15,640 nt of DNA from CAYPPG01 sp964412555. Lineage in GTDB: Bacteria; Hinthialibacterota; Hinthialibacteria; Hinthialibacterales; Hinthialibacteraceae. The position numbers and the translations under genes are program-made. The notes beneath the pieces were generated by a model that saw only the letters and a program-made list of their open reading frames with translations, did no database searches and was not told where the DNA came from. The DNA is taken from positions 1-15,640 of the forward strand of contig CAYPPG010000109.1 of the NCBI GenBank assembly GCA_964412555.1, given 5' to 3'. Shown piece after piece: positions 1 to 6,521 of this stretch. Position 1 is the first letter of the stretch. Each line of letters opens with the position of its first letter.

Positions 1-4
1 AGAC

Positions 5-135
5 GGGTCAAACTGGGTGACTCCGGGTGGGTCAGATTAGCGCGGCGGGTGACAGAACTCGGGTTCGTTTTTTCGAGAAATTTTGATTTCAAAAGGAAAT
101 AAAAAATAGATCCATTTATTAGACGTGGGTGGGTC
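5..135 (+). repeat. GGGT-rich repeat patch with G-quadruplex pattern
   Basis: GGGT starts at 5, 15 and 25 with a 10-base period, then again at 29, 47, 61, 127 and 131. The nonamer GGGTGGGTC occurs at 25-33 and 127-135, and GGGTGAC at 15-21 and 47-53. G-runs at 5-7, 15-17, 25-27 and 29-31 with loops of 7, 7 and 1 fit the classical four-tract G-quadruplex rule. It could simply be the 3' end of a GC-rich upstream gene. Its biological role is unknown. Confidence 0.4.
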
Positions 136-379
136 CTTACGATATTCTCTTACAGAAAAGAAAGAAAAGAGAGTTGTGAGCGGGTATTGATCTTGATCGA
201 GCGAAGTGTAATTTATTCAAGGAGTTCAATATCGAAATTCCTTTCAATATATTGTGGATAATTTGTTGATAATCACCATATATTGTAATCAAACACCTCT
301 TTCTCTTTTCTCTTCATTTGAATTGAGATGTTGGCAGTCAATGGATTCTCGTTTTGTTTTGTATGGAAGTCGTTGCACG

Positions 380-406
380 GGAACCTTTTGAGTAACTATT
401 TCGACT
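380..406 (+). promoter_or_regulatory. Putative ECF-sigma promoter of the sigma operon
   Basis: GGAAC at 380-384 (within GGGAACC) is followed after 16 bases by TCGACT at 401-406. The -35 element is the typical GGAAC of ECF-sigma promoters; the -10 is only ECF-like. Such promoters commonly give autoregulation of the sigma gene. Transcription would begin around 412-414, that is, at the ATG of the sigma gene. I did not find a comparable pair upstream of the other genes in the window. Confidence 0.45.
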
Positions 407-412
407 AATTTC

Positions 413-1018
413 ATGAATGAACAAAGAACAATTCACGAGAAAAAAGATTCTTCGCAAGAGAACCGGCTAATACGGTTATGCCAAGATGGCGATGTTGCGG
501 CTTTGGGACGTTTATATCGTCGATATTCCAAAGATGTTTACAATATGGCAATGCGGATGGTAGGATCAGTAGATATTGCGGAAGAAATAACACAAGATGT
601 TTTTATTTCTGTATTTAAGGATATATGGCGCTTTCAATTTCAATCGTCGTTTACGACATGGTTATACCGAATTGTATTGAGGCGCTCTGCGGATTTTTTT
701 CGGAAGAATAAGAGTTATGGAATCCGTAAAGTTGAATTGGATAATACAAATCAGGGCAAGCCTGTTCTTGAATTGAATGATCCGGGGCCAAGTCCATTAG
801 ACGAGGCATTTGAAAGCGAAAAGGAGCGCTTGATTGAAAAAGCGATTTTGTCAGTAAGTCCCAAACAACGCTCTATTTTAATCTTGCGATATGTACAAAA
901 CTTATCCTATGAAGAGATTGCGGAGATATTGAAGTGTAGAATCGGAACCGTAAAATCACGACTGAACAGGGCACATAAATCTCTGGAAACGAAGCTGGAG
1001 GAATATAATCTGCTATAA
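413..1018 (+). CDS. ECF-family RNA polymerase sigma factor (RpoE-like)
   Basis: This is an extracytoplasmic-function sigma factor of 201 residues that would direct RNA polymerase to stress promoters. Sigma region 2 lies at about residues 23-98, including AEEITQDVF (56-64) and the DNA-melting/-10 helix with FTTWLYRIVLRRSADFFRK (80-98). A linker of about 40 residues follows. Region 4 spans about 138-192, with the helix-turn-helix LSYEEIAEILKCRIGTVKSR (164-183). The two-domain layout and length are normal for ECF factors. The start is fixed: an in-frame TGA lies at 389-391 and the next in-frame Met is residue 46. No Shine-Dalgarno sequence precedes the ATG, which with the promoter position suggests a leaderless message. 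The next two genes are its likely anti-sigma factor and periplasmic co-regulator. Confidence 0.93.
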   Translation: MNEQRTIHEKKDSSQENRLIRLCQDGDVAALGRLYRRYSKDVYNMAMRMVGSVDIAEEITQDVFISVFKDIWRFQFQSSFTTWLYRIVLRRSADFFRKNKSYGIRKVELDNTNQGKPVLELNDPGPSPLDEAFESEKERLIEKAILSVSPKQRSILILRYVQNLSYEEIAEILKCRIGTVKSRLNRAHKSLETKLEEYNLL

Positions 1019-1032
1019 TAAAGTATGTAGGT

Positions 1033-1050
1033 CAATTCTCAGGGGAATTG
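1033..1050 (+). other. Small stem-loop between sigma and anti-sigma genes
   Basis: CAATTC (1033-1038) and GAATTG (1045-1050) form a 6-bp stem with a 6-base loop in the 84-base gap between the sigma and anti-sigma genes. There is no U-run after it, so it is not a good intrinsic terminator. It might act as an mRNA processing or stability element that sets the ratio of the two proteins. The stem is short and could be chance. Confidence 0.25.
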
Positions 1051-1102
1051 TTGTATGGGATAAGCGATTTTTAGCGAGTGATAGCAAAAGGATTACAATA
1101 CA

Positions 1103-1624
1103 ATGAATCGTTTGTTACGAAGTCTCAGAAAAGAGAACTCTAAATCTTATTCAAAAGATTTATTGAGACGCTACATCGAAAATGATCTTTCGTTTGAAGA
1201 ACGAACTTATGTTCAATCTCAATTGCGAACTTCAAAAGAATGGAAACATGAATTGAGGAAGACGGAGCGGTATCTCTCTGTTCTTCATAACCTGTCTTAT
1301 TCGCTTCCTTCCGACCGGGTATGGAAGAATATTGAGAAAGAAGTGTCAACCATTCAACCGCGAGCACCTCGTTTCTTGTGGTTTTATACCCACCCTCGTT
1401 TTGTCAAATATGCGGGATATTGTTTTGCGTTGTTTTTTATCGTGGTATTGGGATTGAACTATCCGTCTATCGAACCATCCTATACCGTTGTTACGATTCA
1501 GGATCTCAATCGATATAGAACAGAAGCTGAAACATTTTATACCCATCATGAACTCGCAGGTGAATCTTTGCTGACTCGGGAGAGTCTGATAGCATACTAT
1601 ACATACAATAATTCACATGAATGA
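1103..1624 (+). CDS. Membrane-anchored anti-sigma factor, zinc ligands lost
   Basis: This 173-residue protein is the probable inhibitor of the upstream ECF sigma factor. Residues 18-62 have the pattern of the zf-HC2/RsrA anti-sigma domain: LLRRYIENDLSFEER (20-34) followed by a helix with HELRKTERYL (49-58). The zinc-binding positions of the usual HxxxCxxC appear as Gln40, Ser44 and Trp47, so it should bind sigma without zinc. A single hydrophobic segment at about 103-120 places the N-terminus in the cytoplasm and the last 50 residues in the periplasm, as in RseA-type proteins. The ribosome site is AAAGGA with a spacer of about 10. Its end overlaps the next ORF by 8 bases, indicating translational coupling to the RseB-like gene. 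The anti-sigma assignment rests on position, topology and the degenerate domain. Confidence 0.75.
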   Translation: MNRLLRSLRKENSKSYSKDLLRRYIENDLSFEERTYVQSQLRTSKEWKHELRKTERYLSVLHNLSYSLPSDRVWKNIEKEVSTIQPRAPRFLWFYTHPRFVKYAGYCFALFFIVVLGLNYPSIEPSYTVVTIQDLNRYRTEAETFYTHHELAGESLLTRESLIAYYTYNNSHE

Positions 1625-2687
1625 CAGCCTCGTGCGATATTTGCGTTTTATGTTAGTATTTGCATTTTATTGGATCATTTTCCTTACCGGAATTACAAAT
1701 TTTGTTCTCGGTGAAGAAGAGATCTCCTCCTTATTTCAACGTTCACTCACTTCCTCCACGAAACGTTCCTTTTCCGGCGTTGTGTTGTACCAGCGATTTC
1801 AGGACAATAAGGAATGGAAAGTTGAATTCAAAGTGGACCATAGCGCGCCCTCCGGTCTTCGCATCGAGTTCGTTACCCCCGAACGATTACAAGGATTAGC
1901 GATTTACCGCAGTGCAGAAGCGCTTTGGATGAAACGAATCGAAAAAAACGAACTGGAGCGGTTTTACAGAGAAACGAAAATGACTCCATTACGCCGCTTC
2001 TTTCGACAGGGAGAATGGCCTGAACTCGTTTATCTCGATCTTCTTTTTCAAAATTACGGATTTGAAAAAAAATCACCTGAAATTGTCGCAGACCGAAAAA
2101 CAAACCATATTATTGTCGAAACGAAAGTAACTCATTATCCACGTCCGCACGCTCATTTCTGGATCGATCAACAATACAACATGCTCATGAAATATAAGAG
2201 AGTGGAGTGGAACGGGAAGCTGAGCGAGTTCTTTACTTTCAAAACAATCGATTTGGATGCGGAATTCCCTGATGATAATTTTTCCATTGAAGGATTTGAA
2301 CGGATTGCCACTTTCGGAGACGATGAAAAAGAAGATATAACCTTGGATTTTAAACCGCTCTACCCGAATTGGCTCCCTACGGGATTCAAAAGACAGTATG
2401 AAAAGAGTTGGAATGGCCGCCATGGTCCCACTTTCAACTTGGTTTTTACCGATGGTTTGGCCAAACTTTCTATTTTTCAGTACAAAATGGACGAGAAAGA
2501 AATCCAAGAAAGTATAGAAGAACAGAAAAAACATAAATCCCGTCTGCCATTGGTGAAAAAGCTCGAATTTCATGGGGGGGATATATTTATTCGTGACATC
2601 GATGAAGTTCGGGTTTGGGCAATGGGTGACCTTCCACCTGAACCCATTATGAAAATACTTGCCGATCTCTGTTGTAGTCGACGATAA
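1617..2687 (+). CDS. MucB/RseB-like periplasmic sigma-factor regulator
   Basis: This exported protein of 356 residues is probably the periplasmic partner of the anti-sigma factor. A signal peptide covers about 1-32. Residues about 36-230 fit the LolA/RseB-like N-terminal fold: FSGVVLYQR (52-60), then an LRIEFVTPERLQG stretch (81-93) and alternating beta strands ending in FWIDQQYNMLMKYKR (181-195). Residues about 245-350 match the small MucB/RseB C-terminal domain, with LPTGFKR (253-259) and FTDGLAKLSIFQY (277-289). In gammaproteobacteria RseB binds RseA and senses mislocalised lipoproteins or LPS; the same role is inferred here. Its ATG lies inside the end of the anti-sigma gene, so the two are probably coupled. 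A run of seven G at 2574-2580 encodes part of HGGD. An outer-membrane lipoprotein-sorting family label is the alternative name. Confidence 0.8.
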   Translation: MNDSLVRYLRFMLVFAFYWIIFLTGITNFVLGEEEISSLFQRSLTSSTKRSFSGVVLYQRFQDNKEWKVEFKVDHSAPSGLRIEFVTPERLQGLAIYRSAEALWMKRIEKNELERFYRETKMTPLRRFFRQGEWPELVYLDLLFQNYGFEKKSPEIVADRKTNHIIVETKVTHYPRPHAHFWIDQQYNMLMKYKRVEWNGKLSEFFTFKTIDLDAEFPDDNFSIEGFERIATFGDDEKEDITLDFKPLYPNWLPTGFKRQYEKSWNGRHGPTFNLVFTDGLAKLSIFQYKMDEKEIQESIEEQKKHKSRLPLVKKLEFHGGDIFIRDIDEVRVWAMGDLPPEPIMKILADLCCSRR

Positions 2688-2753
2688 CTCTCTTCATTTT
2701 TTTCCACAGCGACTGTTATCCCAAAAATAAAAAAATGGTGAAAAGGCTCAAAT

Positions 2754-2774
2754 TTAGTTGACATAGTCAACTAA
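2754..2774. promoter_or_regulatory. Operator-like palindrome 1 upstream of sufB
   Basis: The arms TTAGTTGAC and GTCAACTAA are perfectly complementary over 9 bases around the spacer ATA. The site covers the -35 hexamer of the suf promoter. The half-site TAGTTGAC resembles that of IscR type-1 sites, but the 3-base spacer is shorter than in the IscR consensus. The binding protein is not identifiable from this window. Confidence 0.65.
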
Positions 2775-2785
2775 TGTGCTAAAAT
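2758..2785 (+). promoter_or_regulatory. Promoter of the suf operon
   Basis: TTGACA at 2758-2763 is a perfect sigma70-type -35. After 16 bases comes TAAAAT at 2780-2785 (5 of 6 matches), preceded by an extended -10 TG at 2777-2778. The predicted start of transcription is near 2792, leaving a leader of about 93 bases before sufB. The leader ends in AGGAAGGAGA (2871-2880), a strong ribosome site six bases before the ATG. Confidence 0.7.
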
Positions 2786-2786
2786 G

Positions 2787-2799
2787 TTGACATGGTCAA
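2787..2799. promoter_or_regulatory. Operator-like palindrome 2 at the suf transcription start
   Basis: TTGAC-ATG-GTCAA repeats the core of palindrome 1 (TTGAC-N3-GTCAA). Its centre at 2793 is 29 bases from the centre of palindrome 1 and coincides with the predicted +1. Two such sites spanning -35 and +1 are a typical repressor arrangement. A bound dimer pair would sit on nearly the same face of the helix. Confidence 0.6.
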
Positions 2800-2885
2800 G
2801 TATTTTGAGTGAATCATTATCGTAAATAGAGTCAAATTGGACAATAGTATCTGATAATTCCTCATGTTTAAGGAAGGAGAACTCA

Positions 2886-4334
2886 ATGACAACGGCAACT
2901 GAAACGATTCAAGAATTGGCGCTGCATGAATACAAATACGGATTTGTGACCGATATAGAATCCGAGAGTGTACCAAAAGGGCTGAATGAAGATGTCATTC
3001 GATTGATTTCTGCCAAAAAGAATGAACCGGAATTTATGTTGGAGTGGCGACTGAGAGCCTATCGTCATTGGAAAACAATGAAGGAGCCAAATTGGGCGCA
3101 TGTTCATTATCCGCCTGTTGATTTTCAAGATATTGTTTACTATTCGGCACCGAAGGCAAAGAGTGATCGGCCGAAAAGTTTGGACGAAGTGGATCCCGAG
3201 TTGTTGGCGACTTATGAAAAGCTGGGGATTCCGTTGAAAGAACAAGAAATGTTGGCTGGAGTAGCCGTGGACGCCGTTTTTGATAGTGTTTCTGTTGCCA
3301 CTACGTTTAAAAATAAATTGTCAGAGTTGGGTATCATTTTCTGTTCTTTTTCCGAAGCGGTCGAAAATCACTCGGAACTCATCCAAAAATATTTAGGCTC
3401 AGTGGTTCCCTATACGGATAACTTTTATGCTTCTTTGAATTCGGCTGTATTGAGCGACGGATCCTTTGTCTTTGTACCGAAAGGGGTACGTTGTCCGATG
3501 GAGTTATCCACATATTTCCGAATCAATGCGGCAAATACCGGACAGTTTGAACGGACGTTGATTGTTGCTGAAGAAGACGCCTATGTGAGTTATTTAGAAG
3601 GCTGTACCGCACCGATGCGGGATGAAAACCAGCTACACGCTGCCGTCGTGGAACTTGTGGCTCTCGATAATGCCCAAATCAAATATTCGACGGTTCAGAA
3701 TTGGTATCCTGGCGATAAAGAAGGCCGTGGCGGAATCTATAACTTCGTGACCAAACGAGGGAAATGCCAGGGTGCCAACTCGAAAATTTCTTGGACGCAA
3801 GTCGAAACCGGTTCTGCTATCACCTGGAAATATCCGAGTTGTATTCTGTTGGGTGACAATTCCGTGGGTGAATTTTATTCCGTGGCCATGACAAACAATC
3901 GCCAACAGGCCGATACGGGAACCAAAATGGTTCATATCGGCAAGAACACCAAAAGCACCATTGTATCAAAGGGAATATCCGCAGGGCAGAGTGAAAACAC
4001 CTACCGGGGTTTGGTGAAAATACAAAAAGGAGCGAGTAACGCTCGAAACTATACCCAATGTGATTCCATGTTGATTGGCGATAAATGCGGTGCGCATACT
4101 TTCCCGTACATTGAAGGGAAAAACAAAACATCGCAGGTAGAACATGAAGCTTCGACTTCCAAAATCGGGGAAGATCAGATTTTTTATTGCCGCCAGCGGG
4201 GGATTTCCACGGAAGATGCCGTATCGATGATCGTAAACGGTTTCTGTAAAGAAGTATTCAAGGAGCTCCCGATGGAATTTGCCGTCGAAGCGCAGAAATT
4301 GCTAGGGATCAGTCTTGAAGGAAGTGTTGGATAA
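2886..4334 (+). CDS. sufB: Fe-S cluster assembly scaffold protein SufB
   Basis: SufB forms the SufBC2D complex on which Fe-S clusters are built in the cytoplasm. The 482-residue length and the whole sequence are typical of the family. The N-terminal part includes MLEWRLRAYRHW (51-62), and the C-terminal beta-helix core carries the family block ending in SMIVNGFCKEVFKELP. By counting back from the C-terminus, the cluster-assembly cysteine and glutamate of E. coli SufB (Cys405 and Glu434) correspond to Cys392 in TQCDS and Glu421 in EHEAS. It is the first gene of the operon, so it sits directly under the palindrome-covered promoter, and it is followed 37 bases later by sufC. In many bacteria sufC or a regulator comes first, so the order here is less common. 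Confidence 0.97.
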   Translation: MTTATETIQELALHEYKYGFVTDIESESVPKGLNEDVIRLISAKKNEPEFMLEWRLRAYRHWKTMKEPNWAHVHYPPVDFQDIVYYSAPKAKSDRPKSLDEVDPELLATYEKLGIPLKEQEMLAGVAVDAVFDSVSVATTFKNKLSELGIIFCSFSEAVENHSELIQKYLGSVVPYTDNFYASLNSAVLSDGSFVFVPKGVRCPMELSTYFRINAANTGQFERTLIVAEEDAYVSYLEGCTAPMRDENQLHAAVVELVALDNAQIKYSTVQNWYPGDKEGRGGIYNFVTKRGKCQGANSKISWTQVETGSAITWKYPSCILLGDNSVGEFYSVAMTNNRQQADTGTKMVHIGKNTKSTIVSKGISAGQSENTYRGLVKIQKGASNARNYTQCDSMLIGDKCGAHTFPYIEGKNKTSQVEHEASTSKIGEDQIFYCRQRGISTEDAVSMIVNGFCKEVFKELPMEFAVEAQKLLGISLEGSVG

Positions 4335-4371
4335 ATCAACCATTCAAAAATAAAACAGGAGTTTATAAAAC

Positions 4372-5142
4372 ATGTTGGAAATTAAAAACTTGCATGTAAG
4401 CATCGAAGGAAAAGAAATCTTAAAAGGGATTGACCTGAAGATTCAGGCCGGTGAAACCCATGCCATCATGGGTCCCAACGGATCGGGAAAAAGTACGTTG
4501 GCTCAGGTTCTTGCCGGGCATGAAGCCTATGAAGTGACGGAGGGTGAAATCCTGTTTGAAGGAAAGAGCATTTTTGACATGGAACCGGAGGAACGTGCCT
4601 GTGCCGGTATGTTCTTGGCGTTTCAATATCCGGTGGAAATTCCAGGAGTTTCAAATTCCTACTTTTTGAAAACCGCCTTGAATGCGATTCGAAAAGAGAG
4701 AGGGGAAGAGCCGCTTGATGCAGTAGATTTTCTCGCATTGGTAAAAGAGAAAATGAAACTGGTCAAATTGGATGAAAAATTGTTGAATCGCCCCGTCAAT
4801 GAAGGATTCTCGGGTGGCGAAAAGAAACGCAATGAAATTTTCCATATGGCCGTTCTCGATCCGAAATTAGCGATATTGGATGAAACCGACTCCGGATTGG
4901 ATGTCGATGCTCTGAGAATCGTGGCGGAAGGCGTCAATATTTTACGGGACGAAAAGCGAGCCGTAATGGTGATCACACACTATCAAAGGTTGTTAAATCA
5001 TTTAGTGCCTGATTTCGTTCATATTCTCGCCAAGGGGCGTATTGTCAAATCAGGTGGAAGAGAACTGGCGCTTGAAGTAGAAGAAAAAGGATATGCGTGG
5101 CTTGAAGAAAAAGCGGAAGAGTTAGAAGCGGTTGCATGCTAA
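4372..5142 (+). CDS. sufC: Fe-S cluster assembly ATPase SufC
   Basis: SufC is the ABC-type ATPase of the SufBC2D complex; it is soluble and not a transporter. All nucleotide-binding motifs are intact: Walker A GPNGSGKST (34-42), Q-loop around AFQYP (83-87), signature FSGGEKKR (146-153), Walker B LAILDE (166-171) with catalytic Glu171, D-loop SGLDVDA (174-180) and switch His203. The sequence ETDSGLD is the usual SufC variant of the Walker B/D-loop region. Length (256) is standard. An AGGAG lies 10 bases before the ATG. The gene ends 26 bases before the preferred sufD start. Confidence 0.97.
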   Translation: MLEIKNLHVSIEGKEILKGIDLKIQAGETHAIMGPNGSGKSTLAQVLAGHEAYEVTEGEILFEGKSIFDMEPEERACAGMFLAFQYPVEIPGVSNSYFLKTALNAIRKERGEEPLDAVDFLALVKEKMKLVKLDEKLLNRPVNEGFSGGEKKRNEIFHMAVLDPKLAILDETDSGLDVDALRIVAEGVNILRDEKRAVMVITHYQRLLNHLVPDFVHILAKGRIVKSGGRELALEVEEKGYAWLEEKAEELEAVAC

Positions 5143-5154
5143 CAAATAAGAGTT

Positions 5155-5158
5155 GGAG
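5155..5158 (+). promoter_or_regulatory. Ribosome binding site deciding the sufD start
   Basis: GGAG lies 10 bases before the ATG at 5169. The earlier in-frame ATG at 5136 overlaps the end of sufC and has no comparable site, and its extra 11 residues are not SufD-like. The 5169 start is therefore preferred. Confidence 0.6.
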
Positions 5159-5168
5159 TGTGATTTCA

Positions 5169-6503
5169 ATGACAGAAACAATAAAGCATAAAGAAAAAAT
5201 TGATTCATATCTTGAGGATTATCAAAAGGTTGAGAAATCACTCGGGGAACAGGAACCGAAGTGGCTGCGTCAAATTCGCAAAGAGGCCATCTCTCGCTTT
5301 CGCTCGCTCGGTTTTCCGACAACCAAGGATGAAGAGTGGCGTCAAACGAATGTTGCACCTATCATCAATCAATCTTATTCTCTAGCGGAGAAAGTGGAAT
5401 ACATCTCGATTCCGGAGAAACTGCGGCATGTTAGTTTTCCCGGTGCAGAATTCATTCAGATCGTGTTTGTGAATGGATTTTTCTCCACTCAATTGTCCGA
5501 TGTGAGTTCTTTGCCGGAAGGAGTTTTCGTTGATAATTTGTCTTCGGTTTTAAAGAAGGATTCCGGGGAAGTTGAACCCTATCTTTCCCGTTTGGGAAGC
5601 TATGAGGATCATCCATTCGCTGCACTGAATACCGCGTTGTTTCAAGATGGCGCCTATGTGCACATCAGAAACGACGTAGTTGTCGACAAGCCGATCCATT
5701 TTTTATTTCTCTCTACTGCGGATAAGGATGCGATAATTTCATATCCAAGAACGCTTGTTGTGGTGGGCAAAAATAGTCGAGTGACATTGGTCGAAAGCTA
5801 TGCGGGAAGCGAGGGTGAAGTATATTTTACCAATTCCGTCACGGAAATCATCGCGAACGAGAATACAAATATCGATCATTACAAGTTGCAGCGGGAGAGT
5901 ACAGAGGCGTTTCACATTGCCAACCTGCTTTTTTATCTGGATCGCAGCAGCAATTTTTCTTCGCACTCGCTTTCTTTTGGGGGGGGACTCGCACGGAATA
6001 ATGTAAATGCGATCCTGGGTGATGAAGGAATCGAGTGTACTGTGAACGGACTCGTCATGGGGCGCGGGAAGCAGCACATCGACAATCATACCTATATCGA
6101 TCATGCCAAACCCCATTGCAATAGTTACGAATTGTACAAGCATGTGTTGGATGAAAAATCCCGTGGTGTGTTCAAAGGTAAAATTCTCGTTCGGCAAGAT
6201 TCACAAAAAACCGATGCGTTACAAACGAACAAAACGCTGTTGCTGTCGGAAGAAGCCTCGATCGACACCATGCCGCAACTGGAAATTTATGCAGATGATG
6301 TAAAATGTACTCATGGAGCCACGACGGGACAATTGGATAAAGAATCTTTGTTTTATTTACAATCTCGTGGAATTTCGAAGGAATCCGCAAAAAATTTGCT
6401 GACCTACGCATTTGCGAATGACCTTGTCGAGCGGATCAAAGTCGATTCCATTCGAAACCAACTGGAAAAAGAGTTGCATGAGCGTTTACCGTTTGAAAAC
6501 TAA
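5169..6503 (+). CDS. sufD: Fe-S cluster assembly protein SufD
   Basis: SufD is the SufB paralogue that completes the SufBC2D scaffold and helps iron acquisition. From the preferred start it has 444 residues. The N-terminal helical part contains the family pattern GFPTTKDEEWRQTN (about 48-61). The C-terminal beta-helix includes GRGKQHIDNHTYIDH, a stretch typical of SufD, and KCTHGATTGQLD, where His382 corresponds to the SufD His360 of E. coli that faces the SufB cysteine. The C-terminal block FYLQSRGISKESAKNLL closely parallels that of SufB, showing their common origin. A run of eight G (5979-5986) codes for three glycines. It is separated from sufS by 18 bases. Confidence 0.96.
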   Translation: MTETIKHKEKIDSYLEDYQKVEKSLGEQEPKWLRQIRKEAISRFRSLGFPTTKDEEWRQTNVAPIINQSYSLAEKVEYISIPEKLRHVSFPGAEFIQIVFVNGFFSTQLSDVSSLPEGVFVDNLSSVLKKDSGEVEPYLSRLGSYEDHPFAALNTALFQDGAYVHIRNDVVVDKPIHFLFLSTADKDAIISYPRTLVVVGKNSRVTLVESYAGSEGEVYFTNSVTEIIANENTNIDHYKLQRESTEAFHIANLLFYLDRSSNFSSHSLSFGGGLARNNVNAILGDEGIECTVNGLVMGRGKQHIDNHTYIDHAKPHCNSYELYKHVLDEKSRGVFKGKILVRQDSQKTDALQTNKTLLLSEEASIDTMPQLEIYADDVKCTHGATTGQLDKESLFYLQSRGISKESAKNLLTYAFANDLVERIKVDSIRNQLEKELHERLPFEN

Positions 6504-6521
6504 ACCATATGGAGGAAAATT

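Larger units (their letters stand above)
1..412. other. Left-edge region without a confident gene
   Basis: No convincing complete gene is present here. A + strand frame is open from the left edge to a TAA at 100-102 (33 codons) and could be the tail of an upstream gene, but it is short, unusually G-rich and matches nothing I recognise. The patch has repeated GGGT units (5, 15, 25, 29, 47, 61, 127, 131), described separately. Bases 140-370 are AT-rich, with a 10-bp palindrome CAATATATTG at 245-254. The last 35 bases hold an ECF-type promoter for the sigma gene. Confidence 0.6.

Noticed and set aside
1..102. Open + strand frame from the left edge to a TAA, 33 codons
   Set aside because: Too short and too G-repeat-driven to call a gene tail; the minus strand is also open over much of it. 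Recorded only in the description of the left-edge region.
2073..2573. Minus-strand open frame of 166 codons opposite the RseB-like gene
   Set aside because: Its composition (Phe-rich) mirrors the Lys/Glu codons of the real gene; no start signals or homology.
2682..2720. Terminator after the RseB-like gene from GATAAC and GTTATC
   Set aside because: The arms are only 6 bp with a loop of about 26 bases and no U-run after the second arm; not a credible terminator.
2831..2846. Third operator-like site GTCAAATTGGAC in the sufB leader
   Set aside because: Imperfect palindrome with different spacing from the two TTGAC-N3-GTCAA sites; likely chance.
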